NCBI GenBank assembly: GCA_011052255.1
Contig: DRJJ01000211.1
Coordinates: 1-6,698, forward strand
DNA: 6,698 nt
Reading direction: 5' to 3'
From: Gammaproteobacteria bacterium
GTDB taxonomy: Bacteria; Pseudomonadota; Gammaproteobacteria; DRJJ01
A model generated the notes under the pieces. That model made no database searches and was not told the origin of the DNA. It worked only from the letters and a program-made list of their open reading frames with translations. Below, piece after piece: positions 1-5,484 of this stretch (its first letter is position 1; each line of letters starts with the position of its first letter). The position numbers and the translations under genes are program-made.

Positions 1-328
1 GATGGATATTAGCTGGTTCATGCGCGTGTTAAACGAAACGATCGCGCGGGATGCCAATGCAGAAGACCACTGTACAGGCCGTTTCTGGGAAGGCCGCTTC
101 AAAACCCAGGCCTTGCTGGATGAGGCCGCACTGGCTGCCTGTATGGCCTATGTTGATTTGAATCCGATACGGGCAAAGATGGCTAAAACACCCGAAACCT
201 CTGATCACACCAGTATCAAGCACAGAGCAAACAAAGCACAGCAGGTATTACAACCCAATCATCCTAATCAACAGGCCAGCACCTTAATGCCATTCGTAGG
301 CTATCCCAGAGAAAATATGCCAATATGA
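1..328 (+). CDS. Y1 (IS200/REP-associated type) transposase, C-terminal part, 5' cut by window edge and probably 3'-truncated
   Basis: The frame is open to the left edge, so the N-terminal HUH part lies outside the window. Visible residues match the C-terminal half of the large Y1_Tnp / REP-associated transposases: the signature GRFWEGRFKTQALLDE (about residues 26-41 counted from the first ATG at 2) followed by ACMAYVDLNPIRA (46-58) and SDHTSI (67-72). These enzymes are single-strand DNA transposases that use an HUH motif and a catalytic tyrosine; I do not assign the tyrosine. As I recall the family, PFVGxxRxxMP is followed by further C-terminal sequence; here a stop comes directly after that motif, so the protein is probably truncated and may be inactive. 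The stop lies one base from the stop of the convergent SRPBCC gene. Family assignment is firm; the truncation is inferred from memory of homologues. Confidence 0.8.
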   Translation, partial: MDISWFMRVLNETIARDANAEDHCTGRFWEGRFKTQALLDEAALAACMAYVDLNPIRAKMAKTPETSDHTSIKHRANKAQQVLQPNHPNQQASTLMPFVGYPRENMPI

Positions 329-329
329 A

Positions 330-755
330 TTAACTCATAACATTATTTAATTTATCTAAAATATTCCCCCAACCACCTTCATGGTCAGAGCGTGTTTTTT
401 CATCGATGAACTTGACATGAGATAGTGAGATATTTGTTTTGTTACCATCCATTTTTGTGAAATTTAATGTAACTATACTGTTATCAACTGAGCAATGAGA
501 CACCCAGGTAAAAACCAACTTATCTGGTCGGTTAATCTCTAAATATTTTCCCGTGTGTGGCAGCTCATCGTTACCAACATGCATAGTAATTGTAAAATCA
601 CCTCCTTCACACGCATCGTTTTCTATATCAGACTCAGGCATGCCTGGCATGGGCATCATAAATAGTGACAACATTTTTGGGTTTAACCATGCATCAAATA
701 CTTTTTCGATTGGTGCATGGATTATTTTGTCTACATTTACCGTTAGATCAGTCAT
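330..755 (-). CDS. SRPBCC / AHSA1-domain protein
   Basis: A 141-residue single-domain protein of the START-like SRPBCC superfamily, AHSA1 branch (resembling the C-terminal domain of the Hsp90 co-chaperone Aha1). Visible family marks are the first strand and helix with IIHAPIEKVFDAWLNP (about 11-26), a central GGDFTITM strand (51-58), GKYLEINRPDKLVFTW (69-84) and the C-terminal HEGGWGNILDKL helix (125-136). These domains bind hydrophobic ligands; no specific substrate can be read from the sequence. I chose the ATG at 755 over the one at 770: a GGAG sits about 9 bases before it, and it begins right where family homology starts. The gene overlaps the end of the upstream ArsR-type gene by 8 bases, so the two are likely translationally coupled. 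Base composition is clearly AT-rich compared with genes after 2190, suggesting acquisition. Confidence 0.85.
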   Translation of the reverse strand: MTDLTVNVDKIIHAPIEKVFDAWLNPKMLSLFMMPMPGMPESDIENDACEGGDFTITMHVGNDELPHTGKYLEINRPDKLVFTWVSHCSVDNSIVTLNFTKMDGNKTNISLSHVKFIDEKTRSDHEGGWGNILDKLNNVMS

Positions 756-1095
756 CTGAAGCATCTCCATTCTTCATTAATTCATCAAGTTTATTTAAGC
801 GTAATTCCCATATAGATTTGAGTTCCATAAACCAGTTTTCAGCTAATTTAATTTGTTCTAAATTTGCTTCAATCCAATGGGTTCTACCGATGGTTTTACG
901 AGTGACAAGTTCAGCTTTCTCCAGTACTTTGATATGTTTTGATATTGCATTAAGAGACATATCGTAATAGCCAGCCAGGTCTGTCACCCGGCTGACACCT
1001 TGCTGAGAGAGCTGCGTTAAAAGAGAGCGACGTGTCGTATCGCTCACTGCTTTGAGGAGTCTGGAAAGATTTTCATCGCTCTTATATTCAACCAT
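748..1095 (-). CDS. ArsR-family winged-helix transcriptional regulator
   Basis: A 115-residue ArsR/SmtB-type regulator. An N-terminal helix with AVSDTTRRSLLTQL (16-29) leads into the helix-turn-helix: VTDLAGYYDMS (37-47), then recognition helix SLNAISKHIKVLEKAELV (47-64) and a wing with RKTIGRTHWIEA (66-77). The protein has no cysteine, so the classical ELCVCDL metal site is absent and it is unlikely to sense metal thiolately. Pairing with an AHSA1/SRPBCC gene is a recurring bacterial arrangement in which the regulator precedes the ligand-binding-domain gene. The ATG at 1095 is the first usable start after an in-frame stop at 1129-1131, apart from rare ATT/ATA codons. No Shine-Dalgarno precedes it, consistent with a leaderless message from the promoter at 1103-1132. 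It probably represses its own operon. The inducing signal is unknown. Confidence 0.88.
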   Translation of the reverse strand: MVEYKSDENLSRLLKAVSDTTRRSLLTQLSQQGVSRVTDLAGYYDMSLNAISKHIKVLEKAELVTRKTIGRTHWIEANLEQIKLAENWFMELKSIWELRLNKLDELMKNGDASDD

Positions 1096-1099
1096 AGAG

Positions 1100-1115
1100 T
1101 TGAGTATAGTCTCAA
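1100..1115. promoter_or_regulatory. Inverted repeat over the -10 box, second candidate operator
   Basis: TTGAG, six bases, then CTCAA: 5-base arms that flank and include the -10 hexamer (1103-1108) of the ArsR/SRPBCC promoter. It is shorter than the 1129-1144 palindrome and unrelated to it in sequence, so at most one of them may be the real site. Confidence 0.3.
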
Positions 1116-1132
1116 TAGTAAGTAATTGTCAA
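1103..1132 (-). promoter_or_regulatory. Sigma-70 promoter of the ArsR/SRPBCC unit
   Basis: On the minus strand, TTGACA (1132-1127, six of six consensus bases) is followed by an 18-base spacer and TATACT (1108-1103, five of six). The expected transcription start is near 1096, one base before the ATG at 1095, so the transcript would be essentially leaderless. The -35 is partly covered by the palindrome at 1129-1144 and the -10 by the inverted repeat at 1100-1115. Confidence 0.75.
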
Positions 1133-1144
1133 CCTAAAGGTTGA
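1129..1144. promoter_or_regulatory. Palindrome over the -35 box, candidate ArsR operator
   Basis: TCAACCTAAAGGTTGA is a perfect inverted repeat with 7-base arms and a 2-base centre. It overlaps four bases of the -35 hexamer of the arsR-type promoter, a position where a bound dimer would block RNA polymerase. Assignment as the operator is inferred from position only. Confidence 0.5.
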
Positions 1145-1176
1145 ATATTATTATGAGAAGGTATACCGAGAGTAAA

Positions 1177-1200
1177 TTAGGGTCAGACTGAACCTGATTC
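1177..1200. repeat. REP-like imperfect palindrome, possible transposase-associated end remnant
   Basis: The stretch contains TTAGGGTCAGACTGAACC. TCAGACTGA (1183-1191) is a perfect 4-base-arm hairpin, and GGT / ACC extend it with one unpaired base. GGGTCAGA-type palindromes are, as I recall, common beside REP-associated Y1 transposase genes. The site lies about 850 bases right of the truncated transposase, with the ArsR/SRPBCC pair between. Only one copy is seen, so this is tentative. Confidence 0.35.
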
Positions 1201-1278
1201 TTCTTATATGTTAAATACAATTATTGTTTAGAATTAATAAAAAACTTGTGCTTAAGGTTGTATCAAGTGATGGGTGTC

Positions 1279-1300
1279 CAGCTAATCATAATCAGCTAAT
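1279..1300. repeat. Short direct repeat CAGCTAAT x2
   Basis: CAGCTAAT occurs at 1279-1286 and again at 1293-1300, 14 bases apart start to start, in the AT-rich gap between the arsR-type gene and the toxin-antitoxin operon. The function is unknown. It could be a regulator site or a scar of a small duplication. Confidence 0.3.
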
Positions 1301-1336
1301 AGAATAGTAATAGTCATTCGTGTTAATTGACTTGTT

Positions 1337-1371
1337 TTGAGTTTTATACCAAAATTAGGTATATATTGGTA
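1337..1371 (+). promoter_or_regulatory. Promoter and operator region of the toxin-antitoxin operon
   Basis: TTGAGT (1337-1342) and TATATA (1360-1365), separated by 17 bases, form a plausible sigma-70 promoter with a start near 1372. Two nested inverted repeats cover the -10 region: TATACC at 1345-1350 with GGTATA at 1358-1363, and TACCAA at 1347-1352 with TTGGTA at 1366-1371. Palindromes of this kind are where ribbon-helix-helix antitoxins usually bind to repress their own operon. The promoter hexamers are imperfect, so exact positions are tentative. Confidence 0.55.
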
Positions 1372-1386
1372 CTTTGGAGATGGGCA

Positions 1387-1629
1387 ATGGCTAAAAATAC
1401 CAGCATAACACTGGGTGAACACTTTGATGGCTTTATATCAGGTCAGGTTAAAAGTGGACGATTTGGATCCGCAAGTGAAGTTGTAAGAGCAGGGCTTAGG
1501 CTGCTTGAAAATACAGAAACAAAACTTGAAGCTTTGAGACATATGCTTAATGAAGGTGAGCAGAGCGGTATTGCAGATTATGACTACGATGAATTTATTA
1601 CTGAGCTTGATAGCAATAGTGATAAATGA
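1387..1629 (+). CDS. parD: ParD-family type II antitoxin
   Basis: An 80-residue antitoxin. The N-terminal half is a ribbon-helix-helix DNA-binding domain: strand KNTSITLGEHF (3-13), first helix around FISGQVKSGRFGS (16-28), and second helix ASEVVRAGLRLLE (29-41). The acidic C-terminal tail (about 55-80), rich in Asp and Glu, fits the flexible part that wraps the toxin. The ATG at 1387 is preceded by GGAG at 1376-1379 with a 7-base gap; the in-frame ATG at 1327 would add 20 residues with no family match and would lie upstream of the promoter. It overlaps the toxin gene by ATGA. It is likely to repress its own operon through the palindromes at 1345-1371 and to neutralise the ParE partner by direct binding. 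Confidence 0.88.
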   Translation: MAKNTSITLGEHFDGFISGQVKSGRFGSASEVVRAGLRLLENTETKLEALRHMLNEGEQSGIADYDYDEFITELDSNSDK

Positions 1630-1928
1630 AACCATTTGAACTAACCCGGGTGGCGAAAGATGACCTGAGAAAAATTGCCAAATATACCGAAAAACACTGG
1701 GGACGAGATCAGCGTAATTTATATACCAGGCAATTTGATGATGGTTTTCATTTACTGGCGGAGTCTCCTTCGGTTGGCAAGCAATGTAATTATATTAAAG
1801 ATGGTTATAGAAAGTTTCCTCAAGGTAGCCATATAATTTTTTATCGCGAAAGCACGAAAAGTAAAATAACAATTATTCGCATACTTCATAAAAACATGGA
1901 TGTTGAATCCAGGTTTTTATGCCCATAA
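1626..1928 (+). CDS. parE: ParE-family type II toxin (RelE/ParE superfamily)
   Basis: A 100-residue toxin of normal family length. Conserved ParE features in order: FELTRVAKDDLRKIAKYTEKHWG (4-26), the Tyr/Gln-containing helix DQRNLYTRQFDDGF (28-41), LAESPSVGK (44-52), GYRKFPQGSHIIFYR (60-74) and the C-terminal strand with IIRILHKNMD (83-92). ParE toxins poison DNA gyrase and block replication; the target here is inferred from family only. The start ATG lies inside the antitoxin stop (ATGA, 4-base overlap), giving coupled translation as usual for antitoxin-first operons. The frame is intact, so the module is probably functional. It sits in an AT-rich accessory patch beside transposase debris, typical of horizontally carried addiction modules. 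Confidence 0.9.
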   Translation: MKPFELTRVAKDDLRKIAKYTEKHWGRDQRNLYTRQFDDGFHLLAESPSVGKQCNYIKDGYRKFPQGSHIIFYRESTKSKITIIRILHKNMDVESRFLCP

Positions 1929-2190
1929 CGTTTTACTTAAGCCGACCACGGACATGTTGGTAATAGTTACAATAATACATACATATTATTACTCCCATTT
2001 CTCTATGAGGAAGATGCAGTACCTCAAGATACAATGATCAATGGGATCAGGCTCACTGCTTACCCATAAACCCCCGCTTCCTTTGGGAAATGGCTGGGGT
2101 AACTGCTTCATGGATGTATTTACAGCGTGCCTCTAAACAACAGCTCAGGTAAGCTACCTACACATCATCAATAATCCCAGGTACCACAAC
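1929..2190. other. Intergenic region with several inverted repeats, no gene seen
   Basis: No coding frame with recognisable protein is present. An AT-only hairpin, AATAATA / TATTATT, lies at 1971-1990. ATGGG (2041-2045) can pair with CCCAT (2062-2066), and TTACCC (2060-2065) can pair with GGGTAA (2097-2102). AGGTA-AGC-TACCT (2147-2159) is a small palindrome 31 bases before the next gene. None is followed by a clear T-run, so I do not call a terminator. The base composition changes here from AT-rich to balanced, which may mark the edge of the accessory patch. Confidence 0.5.
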
Positions 2191-2907
2191 ATGACCGACC
2201 AACCGCCCTTCCACATCGACACCCTGGAACTAGGCCCAATGGAGAATTTCATATACCTGATCCAGGACCACAAGACTGGCCGCGCCGCCGTAGTCGACCC
2301 GGCCTGGGACGTAGACAGCATTGTAGAACTCGCCAGACTACGCAATGTTGAAATCACCGATATCCTGCTCACCCACAGTCATCACGACCATATCAACGGT
2401 ATTGAGCAACTGCTACAGCACTATGATGCGCAAATGCACCTGACCCATGCCGAGGCGAAGTTCTGGGACCGTTATCTGGATATACCCACACTGCATCACG
2501 GCGGTGATGTGATTTCACTGGGTGAAACAGACATAAAGGTATTGCATACGCCCGGCCACACGCCCGGCTCTGCCTGCTTTCATGTCGGCGACCAGTTGAT
2601 TGCCGGTGATACCCTGTTCGTATTTGGTTGTGGCCGTTGTGATCTGACGGGTGGTGATCCTGAGCAGATGTACCAGACGCTCAGGCATATTCACACGGAC
2701 CTGCCGGGTGATACGGTTCTGTTACCGGGGCATAATTATGCGGTCAAACCTACATCAACACTGGATGAACAGGCGAGCGGTAATCCGTTTATGCATTTTC
2801 ATGATAGTGAACGTTTTGTTGAATACCGTATGCATGTTCATGACCGGATTCGTAACGACCCTTATGGGCCGGTTAGTCAGAAGGATGTGGATGCGCTGGC
2901 GTTATGA
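2191..2907 (+). CDS. MBL-fold metallohydrolase, glyoxalase II / ETHE1 type
   Basis: A 238-residue metallo-beta-lactamase-fold hydrolase. All metal-site motifs are present: THSHHDH (61-67, giving His62, His64, Asp66, His67), LHTPGHTPGS (118-127, His123), AGDTLF (138-143, bridging Asp140) and LPGHNY (178-183, His181). FGCGRCDLTGGDPEQMY (145-161) recalls both hydroxyacylglutathione hydrolases and ETHE1 persulfide dioxygenases. A two-metal thioester hydrolase acting in the cytosol is the safest call; the exact substrate is not readable. It lacks a signal peptide. The start has only a weak AGG about 9 bases upstream (2179-2181), but homology begins soon after it. The gene is monocistronic and faces the ppsA-like remnant across about 50 bases. 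Composition is balanced, like ffh, so it probably belongs to the core chromosome. Confidence 0.85.
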   Translation: MTDQPPFHIDTLELGPMENFIYLIQDHKTGRAAVVDPAWDVDSIVELARLRNVEITDILLTHSHHDHINGIEQLLQHYDAQMHLTHAEAKFWDRYLDIPTLHHGGDVISLGETDIKVLHTPGHTPGSACFHVGDQLIAGDTLFVFGCGRCDLTGGDPEQMYQTLRHIHTDLPGDTVLLPGHNYAVKPTSTLDEQASGNPFMHFHDSERFVEYRMHVHDRIRNDPYGPVSQKDVDALAL

Positions 2908-2957
2908 GGTTGGCAGCCAGATCATGGAGATTAATGCGGTTCGTGCCTCACCATATC

Positions 2958-3239
2958 CTACGGGTTACGGGCCTGTGCGGCGCGACTGGCCAGTTCGGTG
3001 ACATCACTCACGTCAAGGTCATTGATTAGTTCGTGCAGGCCCTGCCAGGCCTCTGCCTGACTAAGGGTATCGCGGTAAGCCTTGGGCGGTAATCGCAAAA
3101 ACGTTCAGTCCCCTGGCACCCTGTGGATTCAGTTCTCGGTATAATTCACCCAGTGAGACGTTCTTGCCACCGACCAGAGGTATATCATCAATGCTCAGTT
3201 CAGAAAACCAGCATATGTAGTCATACGCTGAGCCATCAT
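2958..3239 (-). pseudogene. Phosphoenolpyruvate synthase (ppsA-like) N-terminal remnant, frameshifted
   Basis: Reading leftward, three frames join into the start of a PEP synthase / pyruvate, water dikinase. First, ATG at 3239 gives a few residues; then from 3219 comes YICWFSELSIDDIPLVGGKN, SLGELYRELNPQG and FAITA, ending at a stop at 3063-3061. From 3080 the next frame gives AYRDTLSQAEAWQGLHEL and LDVSDVTELASRAAQ, stopping at 2960-2958. The VGGKNxSLGE and FAITAxAYR motifs are hallmarks of the N-terminal ATP-binding domain (PPDK_N). An extra base near 3081-3085 explains the main shift; a lost base near 3220 explains the first. The usual VPNGFAIT motif is degraded to LNVFAIT. Only about 95 of roughly 800 codons remain, so it cannot be functional. 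It starts 23 bases after the ffh stop. A functional copy may exist elsewhere. Confidence 0.85.
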
Positions 3240-3262
3240 TTATTCCCTGTCCAGATCACTAT

Positions 3263-4621
3263 TTAGAAAGGCATACCCGGTGGCAGCTTGCCCTTCATGC
3301 CACGCAGCATTTTGGTCATACCGCCCTTACTCATTTTCTTCATCATTTTCTGCATCTGCGCAAACTGTTTGAGTATGCGATTCACATCCTGTACCTGGGT
3401 GCCTGAACCGGCTGCGATACGTTTTTTACGTGAGCCTTTTATAATGGCCGGATGGGTGCGCTCTTTGGGTGTCATGGAGTTGATTACCGCGATGGTACGA
3501 CCAATCTCCTTGTCGCCCACCTGCGCCTGCACACCTTTGGGCAGGTTAGACATGCCCGGTAGTTTTTCCATCATGCTCGCCACACCGCCCATCGCATTCA
3601 TCTGCTGCATCTGGTCCCGGAAATCAGTCAGATCAAAGCCTTTACCCTTCTGGATCTTTTTAGCCAGCTTGGCGGCCTGCTTGTGGTCGACCTTTTGCTG
3701 TACTTCTTCAACCAGGCTGAGTACATCACCCATGCCCAGCATACGTGATACAACCCGGTCCGGATGAAAGGCCTCCAGCCCGTCTACTTTCTCACCAACA
3801 CCCATAAACTTGATCGGCTTACCGGTAATCTGGCGTATCGATAACGCCGCTCCACCACGGGCATCACCATCGGTTTTGGTTAACACTACACCGGTGAGTG
3901 GCAGCGCCTCATTAAAGGCGGCAGCGGTGTTGGCCGCGTCCTGCCCGGTCATGCTGTCGACCACAAACAGGGTTTCAATCGGACTAACGGCCTGATGCAC
4001 GCGCTGAATTTCCTGCATCATGTCTTCGTCAATATGTAAACGACCGGCGGTATCGACAATGACTACATCTATAAACTTTTTACGCGCCTGCTCGATAGCC
4101 GCCTTTGCAATCTTGACCGGGTCCTGCGAGGTCTCACTCGGGAAGAATTCAACCTCTACTTCCTGTGCCAGGGTTTTAAGTTGTTCGATAGCAGCCGGAC
4201 GATAGATATCAACACTGACCAGCATGACGCTTTTCTTGTCCCGCTGTTTAAGCAGACGTGCCAGTTTTGCCGAGGTGGTGGTTTTACCGGCGCCTTGCAG
4301 GCCCGCCATCAGGATTACGGCGGGGGGTTGTGTGGTCAGGTTGAGGGCATCGTTGCTCTCACCCATTACCCGAACCAGTTCATCGTTTACGATTTTGATG
4401 AAGGCCTGTCCGGGCGACAGGCTGGTCATGACTTCGGCACCGAGTGCTCGTGTGCGCACCTGATCAATGAAGGTGCGTACGACCGGCAGCGCCACGTCGG
4501 CCTCAAGCAGTGCCATGCGCACTTCGCGCAGGGTATCGCTGATGTTGGTTTCGGTGAGTCGTCCCTGGCCGCGTAACGACTGTACGGCGCGGGTTAAACG
4601 TTCGCTGAGGCTGTCAAACAT
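3263..4621 (-). CDS. ffh: Signal recognition particle protein Ffh (SRP54)
   Basis: A 452-residue GTPase that, with 4.5S RNA, binds hydrophobic signal sequences emerging from the ribosome and delivers the complex to the receptor FtsY at the inner membrane. Domain order is complete. The N helical bundle spans about 1-88, with LREVRMALLEADVALPVV at 31-48. The G domain follows: P-loop GLQGAGKT at 107-114, DTAGR at 190-194, TKTD at 248-251 and GVGEK at 274-278. The methionine-rich M domain spans about 296-452, with the RNA-binding segment SRKKRIAAGSG at 397-407 and Met-rich ends. Length equals the E. coli protein within one residue. I start at the ATG at 4621 (MFDSLSERL), the family start; the upstream ATG at 4633 would use up the GGAAAGA Shine-Dalgarno. 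rpsP, which follows ffh in many relatives, is absent here and replaced by the ppsA-like remnant. Confidence 0.98.
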   Translation of the reverse strand: MFDSLSERLTRAVQSLRGQGRLTETNISDTLREVRMALLEADVALPVVRTFIDQVRTRALGAEVMTSLSPGQAFIKIVNDELVRVMGESNDALNLTTQPPAVILMAGLQGAGKTTTSAKLARLLKQRDKKSVMLVSVDIYRPAAIEQLKTLAQEVEVEFFPSETSQDPVKIAKAAIEQARKKFIDVVIVDTAGRLHIDEDMMQEIQRVHQAVSPIETLFVVDSMTGQDAANTAAAFNEALPLTGVVLTKTDGDARGGAALSIRQITGKPIKFMGVGEKVDGLEAFHPDRVVSRMLGMGDVLSLVEEVQQKVDHKQAAKLAKKIQKGKGFDLTDFRDQMQQMNAMGGVASMMEKLPGMSNLPKGVQAQVGDKEIGRTIAVINSMTPKERTHPAIIKGSRKKRIAAGSGTQVQDVNRILKQFAQMQKMMKKMSKGGMTKMLRGMKGKLPPGMPF

Positions 4622-4655
4622 GCTTCTTTCCAATACAGAGTGAGGTTAAACCATT

Positions 4656-4682
4656 ATTGTACCTGATAAATGGTCACAACAA
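4656..4682 (-). promoter_or_regulatory. Possible ffh promoter
   Basis: On the minus strand TACAAT (4661-4656) is a good -10, but the best -35 match, TTGTTG (4682-4677), is only 15 bases away. Predicted start is near 4649, giving a leader of about 28 bases to the ATG at 4621. It lies in the 98-base gap after the upstream MBL-fold gene, so ffh could also be read from that gene's promoter. Confidence 0.35.
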
Positions 4683-4719
4683 CTGCGTGAAGCCAACCCG
4701 GCAACCGGTCAGTCAGGAA

Positions 4720-5484
4720 TCAGATGTCAAATGTGGTGCCGCTGGTTAACTGATGCAGGGTGCGATCGGTAATCGCATCACGACATTCCTGCATGATACT
4801 GTCTTCCGAACCGGGCTTGAGGTGGGTGATATGCACTTCCGGGCGATGCTGTAACCTGGCCAGATCAGTCGCCAGCAACGAGGGGCAGTAATGGTAAGCC
4901 AGTTTGCTGATTTCCAGGTCTACCTCACCAAAGGCTGACTCGATAAGCAGATAGTCCAGCGAGTCCAGCCTGTTCAACGCATCCCAGAATACGTCATTGG
5001 AGGTGGTGTCGCCACTGTAGACCAGTGACTTGTCAGCCCCTTGAACCAGGTAACCCACTGCCGGAATGACATGTTTAACGGGCAACATCTGGATCTGACC
5101 CTCATCCACCACGCACGGCTCTCCAGGACTCATCCTGTGGTAGCAAAGCACACCATCACCGCTGGTCGGGATATTGGTGAAATCCGGCCACAACACATTG
5201 TTAAACATGTGCTGCTCAAGCGCATCAATGGTTTGCGGCAGGGCATGAATGGTGAGAGGTGTATCGAGCACATCGAATATGGTATCAACCAGTAACGGAA
5301 TACCGCCAACATGATCCAGATGTGAATGGGTTACATAAATATCACGGATCTTGCGCAGCTCATCCAGACTCAGGTCGCACACACCTGTGCCCGCATCGAT
5401 CAGCGTATGATCTCCTACGAGTATCGAAGTCGTGCGCCGTTCTGCGCCTATACCACCGCTACATCCCAGTATCTTGATTTTCAT
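4720..5484 (-). CDS. MBL-fold 3',5'-cyclic-nucleotide phosphodiesterase-type protein
   Basis: A 254-residue metallo-beta-lactamase-fold protein, RNase Z-like branch, of the kind usually annotated as class II cAMP phosphodiesterase. Family marks: start KIKILGCSGGIG (2-13), LIDAGTGV (28-35), metal motif THSHLDH (52-58), VLWPDFTNIP (97-106), KHVIPAVGYLV (137-147, His138), YSGDTTSND (156-164, Asp159) and ITHLKPG (219-225, His221). A full set of metal ligands is visible, so it is probably active; cyclic nucleotide as substrate is inferred from the family. I prefer the ATG at 5484 because homology begins there. The ATG at 5538 has a better AGGA at about 7 bases and would add 18 residues, so it is a real alternative; the one at 5568 is less likely. 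No signal peptide is seen. It lies upstream of ffh on the same strand and is divergent from the ypjD/ccsX-like gene. Confidence 0.85.
   Translation of the reverse strand: MKIKILGCSGGIGAERRTTSILVGDHTLIDAGTGVCDLSLDELRKIRDIYVTHSHLDHVGGIPLLVDTIFDVLDTPLTIHALPQTIDALEQHMFNNVLWPDFTNIPTSGDGVLCYHRMSPGEPCVVDEGQIQMLPVKHVIPAVGYLVQGADKSLVYSGDTTSNDVFWDALNRLDSLDYLLIESAFGEVDLEISKLAYHYCPSLLATDLARLQHRPEVHITHLKPGSEDSIMQECRDAITDRTLHQLTSGTTFDI

Noticed and set aside
665..967. 100-codon plus-strand frame antisense to the ArsR and SRPBCC genes
   Set aside because: Covered by two well-recognised minus-strand genes; no domain or ribosome site.
1971..1990. AATAATA / TATTATT hairpin as terminator of the toxin-antitoxin operon
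   Set aside because: The stem has no G-C pairs and no T-run follows, so it would be a poor intrinsic terminator.
2651..3001. 116-codon plus-strand frame overlapping the end of the MBL hydrolase
   Set aside because: Out-of-frame shadow of the hydrolase running into the ppsA remnant; Arg/Met/Cys-rich with no motif.
3288..3767. 159-codon plus-strand frame opposite the ffh M domain
   Set aside because: Cysteine- and hydrophobic-rich shadow of the Met-rich M domain; no ribosome site or recognisable domain.
4181..4576. 131-codon plus-strand frame inside ffh
   Set aside because: Lies wholly antisense to the strongly recognised ffh gene, with low-complexity shadow sequence and no family motif.
2191..5484. 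The two MBL-fold genes as one functional system
   Set aside because: They belong to different branches of a very large fold family, lie on opposite strands and are separated by ffh and a pseudogene; nearness is probably chance.
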